A stretch of 49,354 nt of DNA from Oliverpabstia intestinalis (GTDB lineage Bacteria; Bacillota; Clostridia; Lachnospirales; Lachnospiraceae). The DNA lies in NCBI RefSeq assembly GCF_009696065.1, contig NZ_VUMS01000020.1, positions 1 through 49,354 on the forward strand, given 5' to 3'. Position numbers and translations under genes: made by a program. The notes below the pieces were generated by a model that saw only the letters and a list, made by a program, of their open reading frames with translations, ran no database searches and was not told the origin of the DNA. Shown one piece after another: positions 1 through 8,595 of the stretch; within the stretch, counting starts at the first letter, position 1; each line of letters starts with the position of its first letter.

Positions 1-1
1 G

Positions 2-79
2 ATCTGCTCTGCTAACGGTGGGCTTCCTCCGATGATCAAGCGCCAGAGATACTACGAATCTCTGGGACTGGCTGCATAG
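2..79 (+). CDS. C-terminal end of an unidentified gene
   Basis: An open frame enters from the left edge of the window and stops at TAG after 25 codons. The visible tail reads ANGGLPPMIKRQRYYESLGL followed by AA, which looks like an ordinary protein C-terminus. I do not recognise the family. The short length makes chance coding possible. Confidence 0.3.
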   Translation: MCSANGGLPPMIKRQRYYESLGLAA

Positions 80-124
80 GCAGTGATATCTTTGAGATAA
101 ATGTGTCAACCAATATTGACAATA

Positions 125-265
125 TCACTATTCAGTAGCCACTGTCCCGCGAGGTGTTTTGACATGAATATGTCAAAATCCCGAGACATACAAGCCAAAA
201 TGCCATCACCGAAGGTGATTTTTTATGCATTTTGGCTCGTAACTGTGAAGGTACTGAACAGTTAC
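125..265 (+). repeat. IS66-type MITE, internally deleted copy 1
   Basis: This is a shortened copy of the element found complete at 24521-24743 and 43405-43637, here in the opposite orientation. It keeps the outer end with ACTATTCAGTAGCCACTG, the TTTTGACAT/ATGTCAAAA hairpin, the ATCACC/GGTGAT hairpin and the other tip ending in ACTGAACAGTTAC. About 95 bp of the interior are missing. The left terminus is eroded (ATCAC instead of GTAAC) and no clear target duplication remains, so it is probably an older copy. Confidence 0.75.
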
Positions 266-288
266 GATAAAATTTATATAAAGTCATA

Positions 289-335
289 TAAAAAACAGAA
301 CTTTGCATAAGGATTTTATGCGGGTTCTGTTTTTT
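289..335. terminator. Bidirectional terminator hairpin
   Basis: AAAAAACAGAAC pairs with GTTCTGTTTTTT around an inner GCATAA/TTATGC stem. A-run on the left and T-run on the right allow termination in either direction. Confidence 0.65.
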
Positions 336-337
336 AA

Positions 338-455
338 TTTACGCGAGCAACGAGTCAAAGTTTGTACTTGCACGAGACCTTGCGACTGTCGCGATAATCA
401 AAATTGCTCCACTGGATCAATTATTGATATGCAATGCAACGAGTAAAATTCGCGA
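338..455 (+). repeat. Detached interior module of the IS66-type MITE
   Basis: The stretch beginning TTACGCGAGCAACGAGTC matches the interior of the full-length MITEs. It then continues into a segment with GGATCAATTAT that is shared with 6921-7028. It lies just downstream of the shortened copy at 125-265, as if the missing interior had been rearranged. No gene is visible between 80 and 572; this module, the MITE and the terminator account for most of that gap. Confidence 0.55.
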
Positions 456-572
456 GAGTGAGAAAGTATATTCCTTGTTTTGAATAAATGTGTAGATTCT
501 GTGTTTTCTATGTTTCTTTAAACTTCATTTAAGGTTTCTCCGATACAATCACATCCATAAGGAGGAACCGAG

Positions 573-2287
573 ATGGCAAATCAGACAATTTTTAAACGAT
601 ATGAATACAAATATCTGCTTACCGCAGATCAGAAAAAAGACCTGCAGGCTTATATGGAAACGTATATGAAACCGGATACATTCGGACGCAATACCATCTG
701 TAACCTGTATTTTCATACGCCGGATTATCTTCTGATCCGAAGATCGATCGAAGGAAAGGTGTACAAAGAAAAGATCCGGCTGCGTACCTATGGACGGGCA
801 CAGCATGACAGCGAAGCCTTTATCGAGTTGAAAAAGAAATACAAAAAAGTGGTCTACAAACGAAGAGTACGGACCGAATATGCGGATGCGGTTCGATACC
901 TCTGCCAGGGAGAGGATTCCATCGAACACAGCCAGATTCGGCGGGAACTGGATTATGCGATGCAGATGTATCAGGGGATTCGCCCGGCCGTGTATCTCTC
1001 CTATGAGCGGGAGGCTTTTTATGGAAGGGACGATCACGAACTTCGGATCACCTTTGACCAGAATATCCTCTGGCGTACCACACAGCTGGATCTTTCCGCA
1101 CCGGTCTACGGACGGCCGCTGCTGGAAAAAAATCAGACGCTGATGGAGATCAAAGTCGGTCAGGGCGGTCCGGGAATGTCGGATATGCAGCCACCGCAGG
1201 ATGCAGGAACAGAGAATGGTGGAAATAGTGAAACACTGAACAGCAGCACGACAGAAGACATCAGCACAAAAGGAATCAAGACGGGTGGTGATCTGCTGTT
1301 AAAAGATGGAACCTTTATGATAGATTCCTGCGATGACAGTTTGCATACCAACGGCAATTTGTCCATCTGCGGAGGAACTTACACACTCAGCACTGGAGAT
1401 GATGGCATGCATGCGGATGGGGCAGATCAGGTATATGCGGAGAGATTACGATCAAAACGTGTTACGAAGGAATCGAAGGACAGAATATGGAAATCTCCGA
1501 TGGAACCATCGATATCACAGCCAGCGATGACGGATTGAATGCAGCCGGTGGAAATGACCAGAGCGGTATGGGCGGATTTGGTGAGGATATGTTCTCGGCA
1601 GACGAGGATGCCTGGATCACGATTTCCGGTGGAACTGTCACGATCGATGCCACCGGAGACGGCATTGACAGCAATGGGGATCTGACCGTCAGCGGAGGAA
1701 ACATCTTTGTTTCCGGCCCGAGCGATAACGGAAATGGTGCTCTGGATTACAATGGAACGGCGACGATCACCGGGGGAACGCTGGTAGCAGCCGGTATGAG
1801 CGGCATGGAACAGAATTTCGGTTCCGATTCCACACAGGGCTCACTGATGATGAACCTGACGGATAACCAGAGCGGGGAGATCACACTGGAAGATGCGGAT
1901 GGCAATACGTTGGTAAGTTATACACCGATGCGTGAATAGAATTCCGTGGTCATCAGCTGCGCAGAATTAAGCGATGGAAGTACCTATACGATACACACAG
2001 GGGAGAACAGCCAGGAAGTAACCATGGAAGGTCTGGTATACACCGACGGAGAAGTGACGAATACGCCGGGACAGAGTGGAGGACAGAAACCGCAGGGTGG
2101 TCCGATGGGAGATAATAGTGGCGATGCTGGCAATTTGGATAACTCAGACCGTCCGACCCTGCCGCAGGGACAGGGAAATCCACCGGATACGCAAAACGGG
2201 GAACGCCCGCAGGGGGACGTGCCACAGGGCAATCCGGGGGATTCGTCAAATGAGCAGACGAAGGAGGAATCTGACGGTCAGAAATAG
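573..2287 (+). pseudogene. Deletion fusion of a VTC-domain gene and a beta-helix carbohydrate-binding gene, decayed
   Basis: Residues 1 to about 197 form a VTC (polyphosphate polymerase-like) domain: FKRYEYKYLL near the start, basic EKIRLRTYG, and LMEIKV at the end, where the family normally continues for another 30 or so residues. Instead the frame runs straight into the middle of a Gly/Asp-rich beta-helix protein of the Cthe_2159 (carbohydrate-binding) type, with repeats such as DDGMHADG and ISGGTVTIDATGDGID. A frameshift at about 1415-1440 moves the homology to another frame (NMEISDGTIDITAS, from 1487). An in-frame TAG at 1937-1939 interrupts that frame, and the tail resumes to 2287. In relatives these genes are usually separate neighbours with a DUF4956 gene between, so one deletion plus two further lesions explains the structure. 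A good ribosome site (AAGGAGG, about 560) remains. Confidence 0.75.
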
Positions 2288-2333
2288 CAGAATGGTTTAC
2301 ATAATTACCAGAATGAGGAATCTGTATAGCAGA

Positions 2334-3161
2334 TCAGGATTCCTGCTTCGCCTGTAGATCTGCCAGCATCTGTGAAACGGTAAGTCCCAGTACCGGGTGG
2401 CGTTTCCACGGAGCAATCTGTGCCAGCGGGATCAGGACGAAGTCCCGCAGATGCATCTCCACATGAGGAATGATCAGATCCGGGGTGTCCAGTACCAGAT
2501 CGTCATACAGTAAGATATCCAGATCCAGCGTCCGCGGTCCCCAGTGGATCAGGCGCTCCCGGTGCGCTTCCTGTTCGATCTCATGGAGGCGCTCGAGCAG
2601 TTCCTGCGGTGTCAGCAGTGTTTTGAGTGCCAGTGCACCGTTTAAAAAGTCATCCTGCTCCACACCGCCGTAGGGTGCAGTCACCAGAAAATCAGACACT
2701 TTCAGCACCTGGCAGTCTGAAGTCTGCTGTAGTTTTTCAACTGCCTCGATCAGGTATTTTTCCTTGTCCCCCATATTGGAGCCGAGCGCGATATAAGCGG
2801 TATGCCAGCCGCGGCTGATCTCCACCGATACGGTATCCAGAGGCAGACCGATGGGCGCCCACGGTTTTTTGATGGTAAGATCTACCTGAGAGACCATCGG
2901 GTAGGAGAGCAGAATCGCTTTTGCGGTCGCCTCCGCCACCGTCTCCAGCAGTTTCCAGGTATTTTCTTCGACTACTTTTTTGATCAGATGGCTGACTTCA
3001 CCGTAATGTACCGAATAAGAAAGCTCATCGGTGAGCCCGGCTTTTCTGGTGTCGGTATGCAAAACGGCGGAGAGTACAAACTTTTGTCCTAAAAAATTCT
3101 CTTCCGGAAATACTCCATGCTTTGCAAAGATTTCCAGATTCTCAATTCTTATTTTATCCAT
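2334..3161 (-). CDS. folB/folK: Bifunctional dihydroneopterin aldolase / HPPK (FolB-FolK fusion)
   Basis: This 275-residue protein catalyses two consecutive cytoplasmic steps of folate synthesis. Residues 1 to about 117 are dihydroneopterin aldolase (FAKHGVFPEE; LLETVAEATA; VDLTIKKPWAPIG), which makes 6-hydroxymethyl-dihydropterin. Residues about 120-275 are the pyrophosphokinase (YIALGSNMGD; GPRTLDLDILLYDD), which activates it for FolP. It is the last gene of the minus-strand operon, 10 bp after folP. Both domains look complete. It converges on the VTC pseudogene, and an AGGAATC/GATTCCT hairpin lies at its end, but with no obvious T-run. Confidence 0.95.
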   Translation of the reverse strand: MDKIRIENLEIFAKHGVFPEENFLGQKFVLSAVLHTDTRKAGLTDELSYSVHYGEVSHLIKKVVEENTWKLLETVAEATAKAILLSYPMVSQVDLTIKKPWAPIGLPLDTVSVEISRGWHTAYIALGSNMGDKEKYLIEAVEKLQQTSDCQVLKVSDFLVTAPYGGVEQDDFLNGALALKTLLTPQELLERLHEIEQEAHRERLIHWGPRTLDLDILLYDDLVLDTPDLIIPHVEMHLRDFVLIPLAQIAPWKRHPVLGLTVSQMLADLQAKQES

Positions 3162-3171
3162 AAATTTCCTC

Positions 3172-3978
3172 CTAGCAGGACAGGATCGCTTTCGTCATCT
3201 GAATGATCCGGTGGTTTTCTTTGATATCGTGTACCCGGACAAAGGAGCATCCGCGGAGCATGCCGATCACGGTGGTGGCAAGTGTTCCTTCTACGCGCTG
3301 ATCTACCGGCAGATCCAGGGTGTTACCGATGACAGATTTTCTGGAAGTGCCGAGAAGAATCGGGAGTCCGAGTTCCTGCAAGACATCTACATGATTGATG
3401 GCTTCCAGATTCTGCTCATACGTTTTCCCAAAGCCAACACCCGGATCCAGCATGATTTTATCGTCCGGAACACCTGCTTTGTGTGCGATAGCGACGCATT
3501 CTTTCATATCGGCGACCATGTCTTCCAGAAAATTCTGATATATGGCTTCGTTTCGGTTGTGCATCAGGCAGCAGGCAGCGTGGTAACGGGCGGTCACCTC
3601 GGCGGTTTTATAGTCGAACTTGAATCCCCAGATATCATTGACCAGATCCGCACCGGCCTGAAGAGCGGCCGCTGCGACATTTCCTTTGTAAGTGTCGATG
3701 GAAACCGGAACATCAAAATGTGATTTGACCGCCTCGATGACCGGCGTTACTCTTGCGATTTCTTCCTCGTCAGAGATCACGGTATGTCCCGGACGGGTGG
3801 ATTCACCGCCGATATCGATAATGTCTGCGCCGTCCCGGATCATCTGCTCGGCGTGAGCGAGAGCAGCATCCATATGATTGAATTTTCCACCATCGGAAAA
3901 AGAGTCGGGAGTCACGTTCAGGATTCCCATAATATAAGTTTCATTCTTTGTATCAAATTCACGATTACCAATTCTCAT
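3172..3978 (-). CDS. folP: Dihydropteroate synthase
   Basis: FolP condenses hydroxymethyl-dihydropterin pyrophosphate with p-aminobenzoate; it is the sulfonamide target. Family motifs are clear: GILNVTPDSFSDGG, DIIDIGGESTRPG, VSIDTYK, DPGVGFGK and GTSRKS. I chose the ATG at 3978, giving 268 residues, because AGAGGAG precedes it and the family begins close to here. The longer frame to 4062 would overlap the upstream HD gene by 46 bp. The product feeds from and to the folB/folK fusion next to it. Confidence 0.95.
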   Translation of the reverse strand: MRIGNREFDTKNETYIMGILNVTPDSFSDGGKFNHMDAALAHAEQMIRDGADIIDIGGESTRPGHTVISDEEEIARVTPVIEAVKSHFDVPVSIDTYKGNVAAAALQAGADLVNDIWGFKFDYKTAEVTARYHAACCLMHNRNEAIYQNFLEDMVADMKECVAIAHKAGVPDDKIMLDPGVGFGKTYEQNLEAINHVDVLQELGLPILLGTSRKSVIGNTLDLPVDQRVEGTLATTVIGMLRGCSFVRVHDIKENHRIIQMTKAILSC

Positions 3979-4016
3979 ACATGTTTTCTCCTCTTGAAGT
4001 TTACATAAGTTTAAAA

Positions 4017-4517
4017 TTAATAACAAATCGTCAGATTCATCTTCTCCTCCGGCCAGTTGCATGCATTTCTTGCAGGACAGTACAAACAGTTTCGTGACTG
4101 TTTGTCCGCACGGTAGAGATAGCGGGAAAATAAGGGAGTTTCCGCAGTATCTTTTACCCGGTGGCTTCGGATCGCAGCAAGAATCGATTTCTGCTCAGTA
4201 AGAGAAAAATCACAGTCCGTAAGGATGCGTTCCGCCAGTCTTGCCCCTGCCAGATGGTGAGGAGTACCCTTTTCCATCTGTTCATAACGGCCGATATCGT
4301 GAAGAAGTCCGGCGGCGTAGATCATTTCCTTGGAAAAGCCAGCCTGATCTTCCAGATTATAAATATACATCAGCCGCGCCACATCCAGAAAATGCTCCAT
4401 CGTGTGACGGCAGAAGATCCGGTCTTTTTCTGCTTCCTGTAACAGTGCAAACTGCTCTCGAAAGACAGGGTGGGATAAAATCTGATCGATGCGTTTCATA
4501 ATAATTCGCCGTTCCAT
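4017..4517 (-). CDS. HD-domain phosphohydrolase in the folate operon
   Basis: The protein has 166 residues and a metal-binding HD signature: H-T-M-E-H near residue 38, then GLLHDIGRYEQ near 70, then an SHR further on. The C-terminus is Cys-rich (NCLYCPARNACNWP). It sits between folE (7 bp upstream) and folP, so it is very likely co-transcribed. HD proteins hydrolyse phosphoesters, often of nucleotides. The folate pathway needs an enzyme that removes phosphates from dihydroneopterin triphosphate, and none of the usual Nudix type is visible here, so this gene is a candidate for that step; that is inference. The start could instead be the ATG at 4499. Confidence 0.85.
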   Translation of the reverse strand: MERRIIMKRIDQILSHPVFREQFALLQEAEKDRIFCRHTMEHFLDVARLMYIYNLEDQAGFSKEMIYAAGLLHDIGRYEQMEKGTPHHLAGARLAERILTDCDFSLTEQKSILAAIRSHRVKDTAETPLFSRYLYRADKQSRNCLYCPARNACNWPEEKMNLTICY

Positions 4518-4524
4518 GACAGAT

Positions 4525-5082
4525 TTAAGCCTTTACCATCTGTAAAAAGGTCTGCTGCAGGGAAAAATCTTCCGCAAAGGCTCCACGCACGATGGTGGTC
4601 ACAGTTTTGCTGCCTGGTTTCTGAACACCGCGCATGGTCATACACATATGTTCTGCCTCGATCATGACCATCACACCCTTCGGCTGCAGATGTTCTTCGA
4701 GAGCGTCCGCAATCTGTGCGGTCATATTTTCCTGGATCTGCGGGCGTCTTGCATAGACTTCTACCGTGCGGGCCAGTTTGCTTAAACCTGCCACGCGCTG
4801 ATCCGGGATATAAGCCACATGAGCTTTTCCGTAGAAGGGCAGCAGATGATGTTCGCAGGTGGAATAAAAGGTGATATCTTTTTCCAGAACGATATTGTTA
4901 TTGGTAGCGTGAAATTGTTTGGACAGATGCACACCGGCATCTTCATAGAGCCCGCCGTAGATCTGCTCGCACATTCTGGCGATACGGTCGGGTGTTTCGA
5001 GTAAACCTTCTCGATTGACGTCTTCGCCGATACCTTCCAGCATCAGACGAACGCCTTCTTTGATTTTTTCGTGATCCATCAT
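4525..5082 (-). CDS. folE: GTP cyclohydrolase I
   Basis: FolE converts GTP to dihydroneopterin triphosphate, the first step of folate synthesis. The 185-residue protein has the zinc and catalytic motifs [10 protein letters not shown] and [10 protein letters not shown], plus the LSKLAR motif. The open frame extends to 5223, but a strong AGGAGG site lies 8 bp before the ATG at 5082 and the family starts here, so the extra N-terminal residues are not real. It is the first gene of the operon folE-HD-folP-folB/folK. Confidence 0.95.
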   Translation of the reverse strand: MMDHEKIKEGVRLMLEGIGEDVNREGLLETPDRIARMCEQIYGGLYEDAGVHLSKQFHATNNNIVLEKDITFYSTCEHHLLPFYGKAHVAYIPDQRVAGLSKLARTVEVYARRPQIQENMTAQIADALEEHLQPKGVMVMIEAEHMCMTMRGVQKPGSKTVTTIVRGAFAEDFSLQQTFLQMVKA

Positions 5083-5625
5083 GGTACAAAACCTCCTGTG
5101 TAAATAATGCTGTATACTGAGAAACTTCCTGTAAAATCGGACATAGAAAGATTCTGAGCATACAAAAATATGCATCAGGATGTTCTGCATAGATGTACAG
5201 AATAATATGTAAGAAAAAAACACCCTGATGTGAAGAAAATAAAGCTACTGAAAAATAACTATGAGTATATCCCTTCACAATCGGATGTTAAACATCTGGT
5301 TGTTGCAACGGGTGCGGTAACCATATCGTAAGTCCGGTCCGCAGGCGAACCGACTTTTCGTTTCTGTGGCAACTCCCCATCCACAAAACACTTGACGCAT
5401 GGAAACCTATTTTGCATAGTATTTCAATCGAAACAGCAGACACATAGGGTTTCTCTGCTGTTTGAAAGGATTATAGCACTCATGGAAAGAGGGTGCAAGA
5501 GAATACCGGAAAATATATGAAATTGTTGCTGTTCATTCCGTGGCCGGTAACATTGAATTATCATCCCCCCCCTGTTAGTTTACATAAGAACGAAACAGCG
5601 CAAGGAGAAAGTACCATGGCTATGT
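5083..5625. other. Gene-free region upstream of folE with unidentified structured element
   Basis: No convincing gene lies in these 540 bp. Positions about 5275-5480 can form strong hairpins: AAACAGCAGA with TCTGCTGTTT (5430-5463), and AAGTC-GGTTCG with CGGACC-GACTT (5330-5356). The arrangement upstream of the folate operon suggests a leader RNA or riboswitch read on the minus strand, but I could not match it to the tetrahydrofolate, preQ1, ZTP or molybdenum-cofactor consensus. A ribosome-site-like AAGGAG followed by ATG at 5616 on the plus strand leads only into antisense of the ROK gene. Confidence 0.4.
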
Positions 5626-6762
5626 CTATGTATCCAGAAAATTTTTCACGTAAAACAGCGCTGCCCCAATTGCCGGTGTATACTGTCCGTGGGTGCCGGT
5701 AAGAAGCGAATCTTTCGCCAGAGGAAACGGTGTATGCTCATTGATCAGAGCAAGCAGCTGATCCAGATCCTCCGGGAGAAAATAAGGTGCAAGATATCCA
5801 CTCAGGATCACCGGACAGTCGATCAGCAGGTTGAGATTACGGATGGCGAAAGCCAGATGCCGCAGATAGTCCTGCCAGATGTCCTGTAAATGTTCCCCTG
5901 AGTTATCCGGATCCCGCAATTTAAGGAAAAATTCTTTTACTGAAAGTCCGCTGCGCAGTTCCAGTGCACTGGCGGAACAGAAGGTTTCCAGGCAGCCGCG
6001 ATTCCCGCAGTAACAGACTGGACCATCCGGTTCCACACAGATGTGTTCCAGAGAACCGCTGTGCATGGAAAAACCCTGATGAACGCTGTGATTGGTGATT
6101 ACTGCACCGCCGAGATTTCGATTTAATAAGAAGACAAGAGCGCTGTCCAGTTTCGGATGATTCCAGAGTTCCAGATCCGCGGCCGCCTTGGAGTCGTGAA
6201 CCAGATGACACGGAAAAGGAAGCCGGGAAGCAAAATCAGAAAGCTGCATCCGCGTATTTCCCATAATAGCACCGTAAGTCACGGACGAACCATTCGGGGA
6301 AATGATCCCCTGTGTGGCAATGGAGATCCCTGAGATTTTTTCCGTGGGGTATTCATTTTTTTCAATAAAATGAAGCACTTCGCCGGCAAATGTGTCGTAA
6401 TATTCCGGCGTGTCCTCGTAGGCAAGTGGAATCGTCTCCCTCGCGACGGCCTCCCCGTACAGATCCACCGCAACGAGATGAAACATGGTCTTTAAAATTC
6501 CGATCCCGATGGCGATCCTGAGATCCGGTACGATCCGGATAATCTGTGCTTTCCGTCCTCCGGTAGAGGCAAAATACCCGTTTCGTTCGATCAGCCCTTC
6601 TTTTTCCAATGTGGTCAGATTCTGACTGACCGTGGAAAGTCCCATGTTCAGATCCTGTACGATCTGAAATTTGGAAGTTTCCCGCTGGCGGTAGATGTAC
6701 TGATAGACGGTATGTTTGTTGATTTGTTTTAACGTGAGAGTTGTCACACTTTTTTTATCCAT
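5626..6762 (-). CDS. ROK-family transcriptional regulator
   Basis: The protein has 378 residues. The N-terminal 70 form a winged helix (LKQINKHTVYQYIY, then LSTVSQNLTTLEKEGLI). The remainder is a ROK sugar-kinase-like domain with the zinc motif CYCGNRGCLE. The N-terminal ATP-site Gly/Thr motif is degenerate (IAIGIGILKTMFH), which fits a sugar-responsive repressor more than an active kinase. The ATG at 6762 has AGGAG upstream; the open frame reaches 6984 but those extra residues look non-coding. A short TTGTATTACAA palindrome lies just upstream and may be an operator. The regulated genes are not obvious. A related regulator is at 33240-34367. Confidence 0.85.
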   Translation of the reverse strand: MDKKSVTTLTLKQINKHTVYQYIYRQRETSKFQIVQDLNMGLSTVSQNLTTLEKEGLIERNGYFASTGGRKAQIIRIVPDLRIAIGIGILKTMFHLVAVDLYGEAVARETIPLAYEDTPEYYDTFAGEVLHFIEKNEYPTEKISGISIATQGIISPNGSSVTYGAIMGNTRMQLSDFASRLPFPCHLVHDSKAAADLELWNHPKLDSALVFLLNRNLGGAVITNHSVHQGFSMHSGSLEHICVEPDGPVCYCGNRGCLETFCSASALELRSGLSVKEFFLKLRDPDNSGEHLQDIWQDYLRHLAFAIRNLNLLIDCPVILSGYLAPYFLPEDLDQLLALINEHTPFPLAKDSLLTGTHGQYTPAIGAALFYVKNFLDT

Positions 6763-6920
6763 AACGGCGGCTGCTCCTTTGATAATCTGACAATTGTTAC
6801 TTATGATTGTAATACAACCAAAAGAAAAAAGCAACGGAAGGGACAGAGAGGGATTTGCATTTTGCACTGTCAGGCTGGGCAGTGGCAATCTTTCGGCAAA
6901 TATGATATATTTACAGTAAT

Positions 6921-7028
6921 TTATGCGGGCAACGAGCCAAAGTCCATGCTTGTATGAGACCTTGGTGACTGCCGCGAGAATCAAAATTGATCCACCGGAT
7001 CAATTATGGATATGCGGGCAACGAGCCA
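6921..7028 (+). repeat. Copy of the MITE-interior module
   Basis: This is about 80% similar by eye to 338-455: GCAACGAGTCAAAG/GCAACGAGCCAAAG, then GAGACCTTG, then AATCAAAATTG and GGATCAATTAT. It contains a TTGATCC/GGATCAA hairpin. A third fragment lies at 24930-24985. It fills most of the gap between the divergent ROK and reductase genes (6763-7129); nothing else is visible there. Confidence 0.55.
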
Positions 7029-7129
7029 AATTTGTGAAGTGTATTTTATCTCGTTGAAAGAACAAAAGCAAATATGCAGCAGACAGTATTCTGTTCAATA
7101 AGTTATTCTGGTGGAAGGAAAGAAAGAGC

Positions 7130-8086
7130 ATGAAGATAAAAACAGTTGCAGTTCTTGGCGCAGGAGCAGTTGGATCGTATGTGATATGGGGACTCTCAAA
7201 CCGGAAAGATATCCGGTTGGGCGTGATCGCAGAAGGGGAACGCGCAGAAAGAATGAAAAAAGGATGCATCATTAACGGCATCACCTATCATCCGGAAGTA
7301 TGGACCCCGCAGGAAGCAAATGGGACAGATCTGTTATTTGTGGCTTTAAAATACGGGGCATTACCGGGTGCATTGGAGAGCATCCGCACGATCACCGGAG
7401 AACATACCACTGTTATGAGTCTTATGAACGGCGTAGACAGTGAAGAGATTATTGCAAAAGAGATCGGGGCTGCTCATATTCTGCACGCGCTGATCAAGGT
7501 GGCTTCTCATAAAGAAGGAAACGGCTACTGTTTCAACCCGGAAACGACGATCGGAATTATTTTCGGTGAACTGGCAGCACCGTATCAGAGCGAACGTGTA
7601 CAGGCGATCGAGGATCTTTTTGCAGATACCGGGCTGCATTACCGCGCCACAGAATATATCAAAGAAGAAATGTGGTGCAAATTCCGTCTGAATGTCGGTA
7701 ACAACCTTCCACAGGCGGTTCTCGGCACAGGTGTAGGCTGTTATCGGGACAGTGTGCATATGAAAGAAATCAGTAATAAACTCCGGGAGGAACTGGAAGC
7801 GATTGCAGCAGCAAAAGGAATCGACATCCGTAAGGCAGATGATTCATCCAGTCACGGAAGTGCCGTTCCGCCATCCGCAAGATATTCTACCCTTCAGGAT
7901 CTGGATGCAGGACGTCACACAGAAATCGATATGTTCTCAGGTGCGCTGATCCGTATGGGCAAAGAACTGGGAATCCCAACACCATATAACGAATACACAT
8001 ACCATATTATAAAAGCCCTGGAAGAAAAAAATGACGGGAAATTTGATTATCAGAAAGATGATGAAAGCGTGACCTGCTCGCGATAA
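7130..8086 (+). CDS. Ketopantoate reductase family protein (ApbA/PanE-like)
   Basis: The protein has 318 residues and an N-terminal NADP-binding Rossmann motif, VAVLGAGAVGSYV. The C-terminal helical domain has the family pattern with the EEMWCKFRLNVGNN segment (Lys and Asn catalytic positions) and ARYSTLQDLDAGRHTEID. The family reduces 2-dehydropantoate to pantoate in coenzyme A synthesis, but Firmicutes often carry several paralogues acting on other 2-keto acids. No panB or panC lies nearby, so the substrate is open. It is followed by a terminator and is probably monocistronic. Confidence 0.85.
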   Translation: MKIKTVAVLGAGAVGSYVIWGLSNRKDIRLGVIAEGERAERMKKGCIINGITYHPEVWTPQEANGTDLLFVALKYGALPGALESIRTITGEHTTVMSLMNGVDSEEIIAKEIGAAHILHALIKVASHKEGNGYCFNPETTIGIIFGELAAPYQSERVQAIEDLFADTGLHYRATEYIKEEMWCKFRLNVGNNLPQAVLGTGVGCYRDSVHMKEISNKLREELEAIAAAKGIDIRKADDSSSHGSAVPPSARYSTLQDLDAGRHTEIDMFSGALIRMGKELGIPTPYNEYTYHIIKALEEKNDGKFDYQKDDESVTCSR

Positions 8087-8092
8087 TAGGGG

Positions 8093-8135
8093 ATTGCATA
8101 TCTGCGTGACAAAGACAGCAGGTATGGGGCTTTTT
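8093..8135 (+). terminator. Rho-independent terminator
   Basis: CATATCTGC pairs with GCAGGTATG (one G-T pair), followed by GGGCTTTTTAA. It lies directly after the reductase stop and just before the ribosome site of the next gene. Confidence 0.65.
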
Positions 8136-8145
8136 AAGGAGAACA

Positions 8146-8595
8146 ATGTTTATGATTAGAGTGTTACAGGAAGCGGATATAGACAGAGTTGCTGAGATAT
8201 GGTTAGACAGCAATCTGAAAGCACATTATTTTATTCCAGCGCAATACTGGAAAAGTAATTTTGGATTAGTGAAAGAAATGCTGTCACAGGCGGAAGTCTA
8301 TGTATATGAGAACGACCGGAACATACAGGGATTTACAGGATTAAACGGCGAGTATATAGAAGGCATTTTTGTTTCTGATGAGATGCAGTCGCATGGGATC
8401 GGAAAAATGCTGCTGGATTATGTGAAAAGTAAAAAAGAAAAATTACTTTTAAATGCGTATCAAAAGAATGTACGGGCTATTAATTTTTATCGAAGAGAAG
8501 GCTTCCAAATCCAATGCGAAGGTTTGGACAAACTTACCGGTGAAAAAGATTATGTGATGATCTGGCAGCGGAATTTCAGGGAGGAAGAACAATGA
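8146..8595 (+). CDS. GNAT-family N-acetyltransferase
   Basis: The 149-residue protein has a GNAT fold. It opens with IRVLQEADIDRVAEIW, has the acetyl-CoA-binding loop around SHGIGKMLLDYVK, and ends with NVRAINFYRREGF. The substrate cannot be told. AAGGAG lies 4 bp from the first ATG and 10 bp from a second in-frame ATG at 8152, so the start is uncertain by two codons. It overlaps the next gene by 4 bp (ATGA), so the two are translationally coupled. Confidence 0.85.
   Translation: MFMIRVLQEADIDRVAEIWLDSNLKAHYFIPAQYWKSNFGLVKEMLSQAEVYVYENDRNIQGFTGLNGEYIEGIFVSDEMQSHGIGKMLLDYVKSKKEKLLLNAYQKNVRAINFYRREGFQIQCEGLDKLTGEKDYVMIWQRNFREEEQ

Noticed and set aside
101-310. Short open frame with MNMSKSRDIQAKMPSPKV, repeated near 24404-24703 and 43391-43597
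   Set aside because: It recurs only because the MITE recurs; it has no ribosome site and the frame differs outside the repeat. I treat it as non-coding.
5275-5480. Tetrahydrofolate riboswitch upstream of folE
   Set aside because: Location is right, but the known conserved sequence is not visible; kept only as an unidentified structured region.
5602-5702. AAGGAG followed by ATG GCT ATG TCT on the plus strand
   Set aside because: The frame soon runs antisense into the ROK gene and looks like chance, or the broken start of a lost gene.
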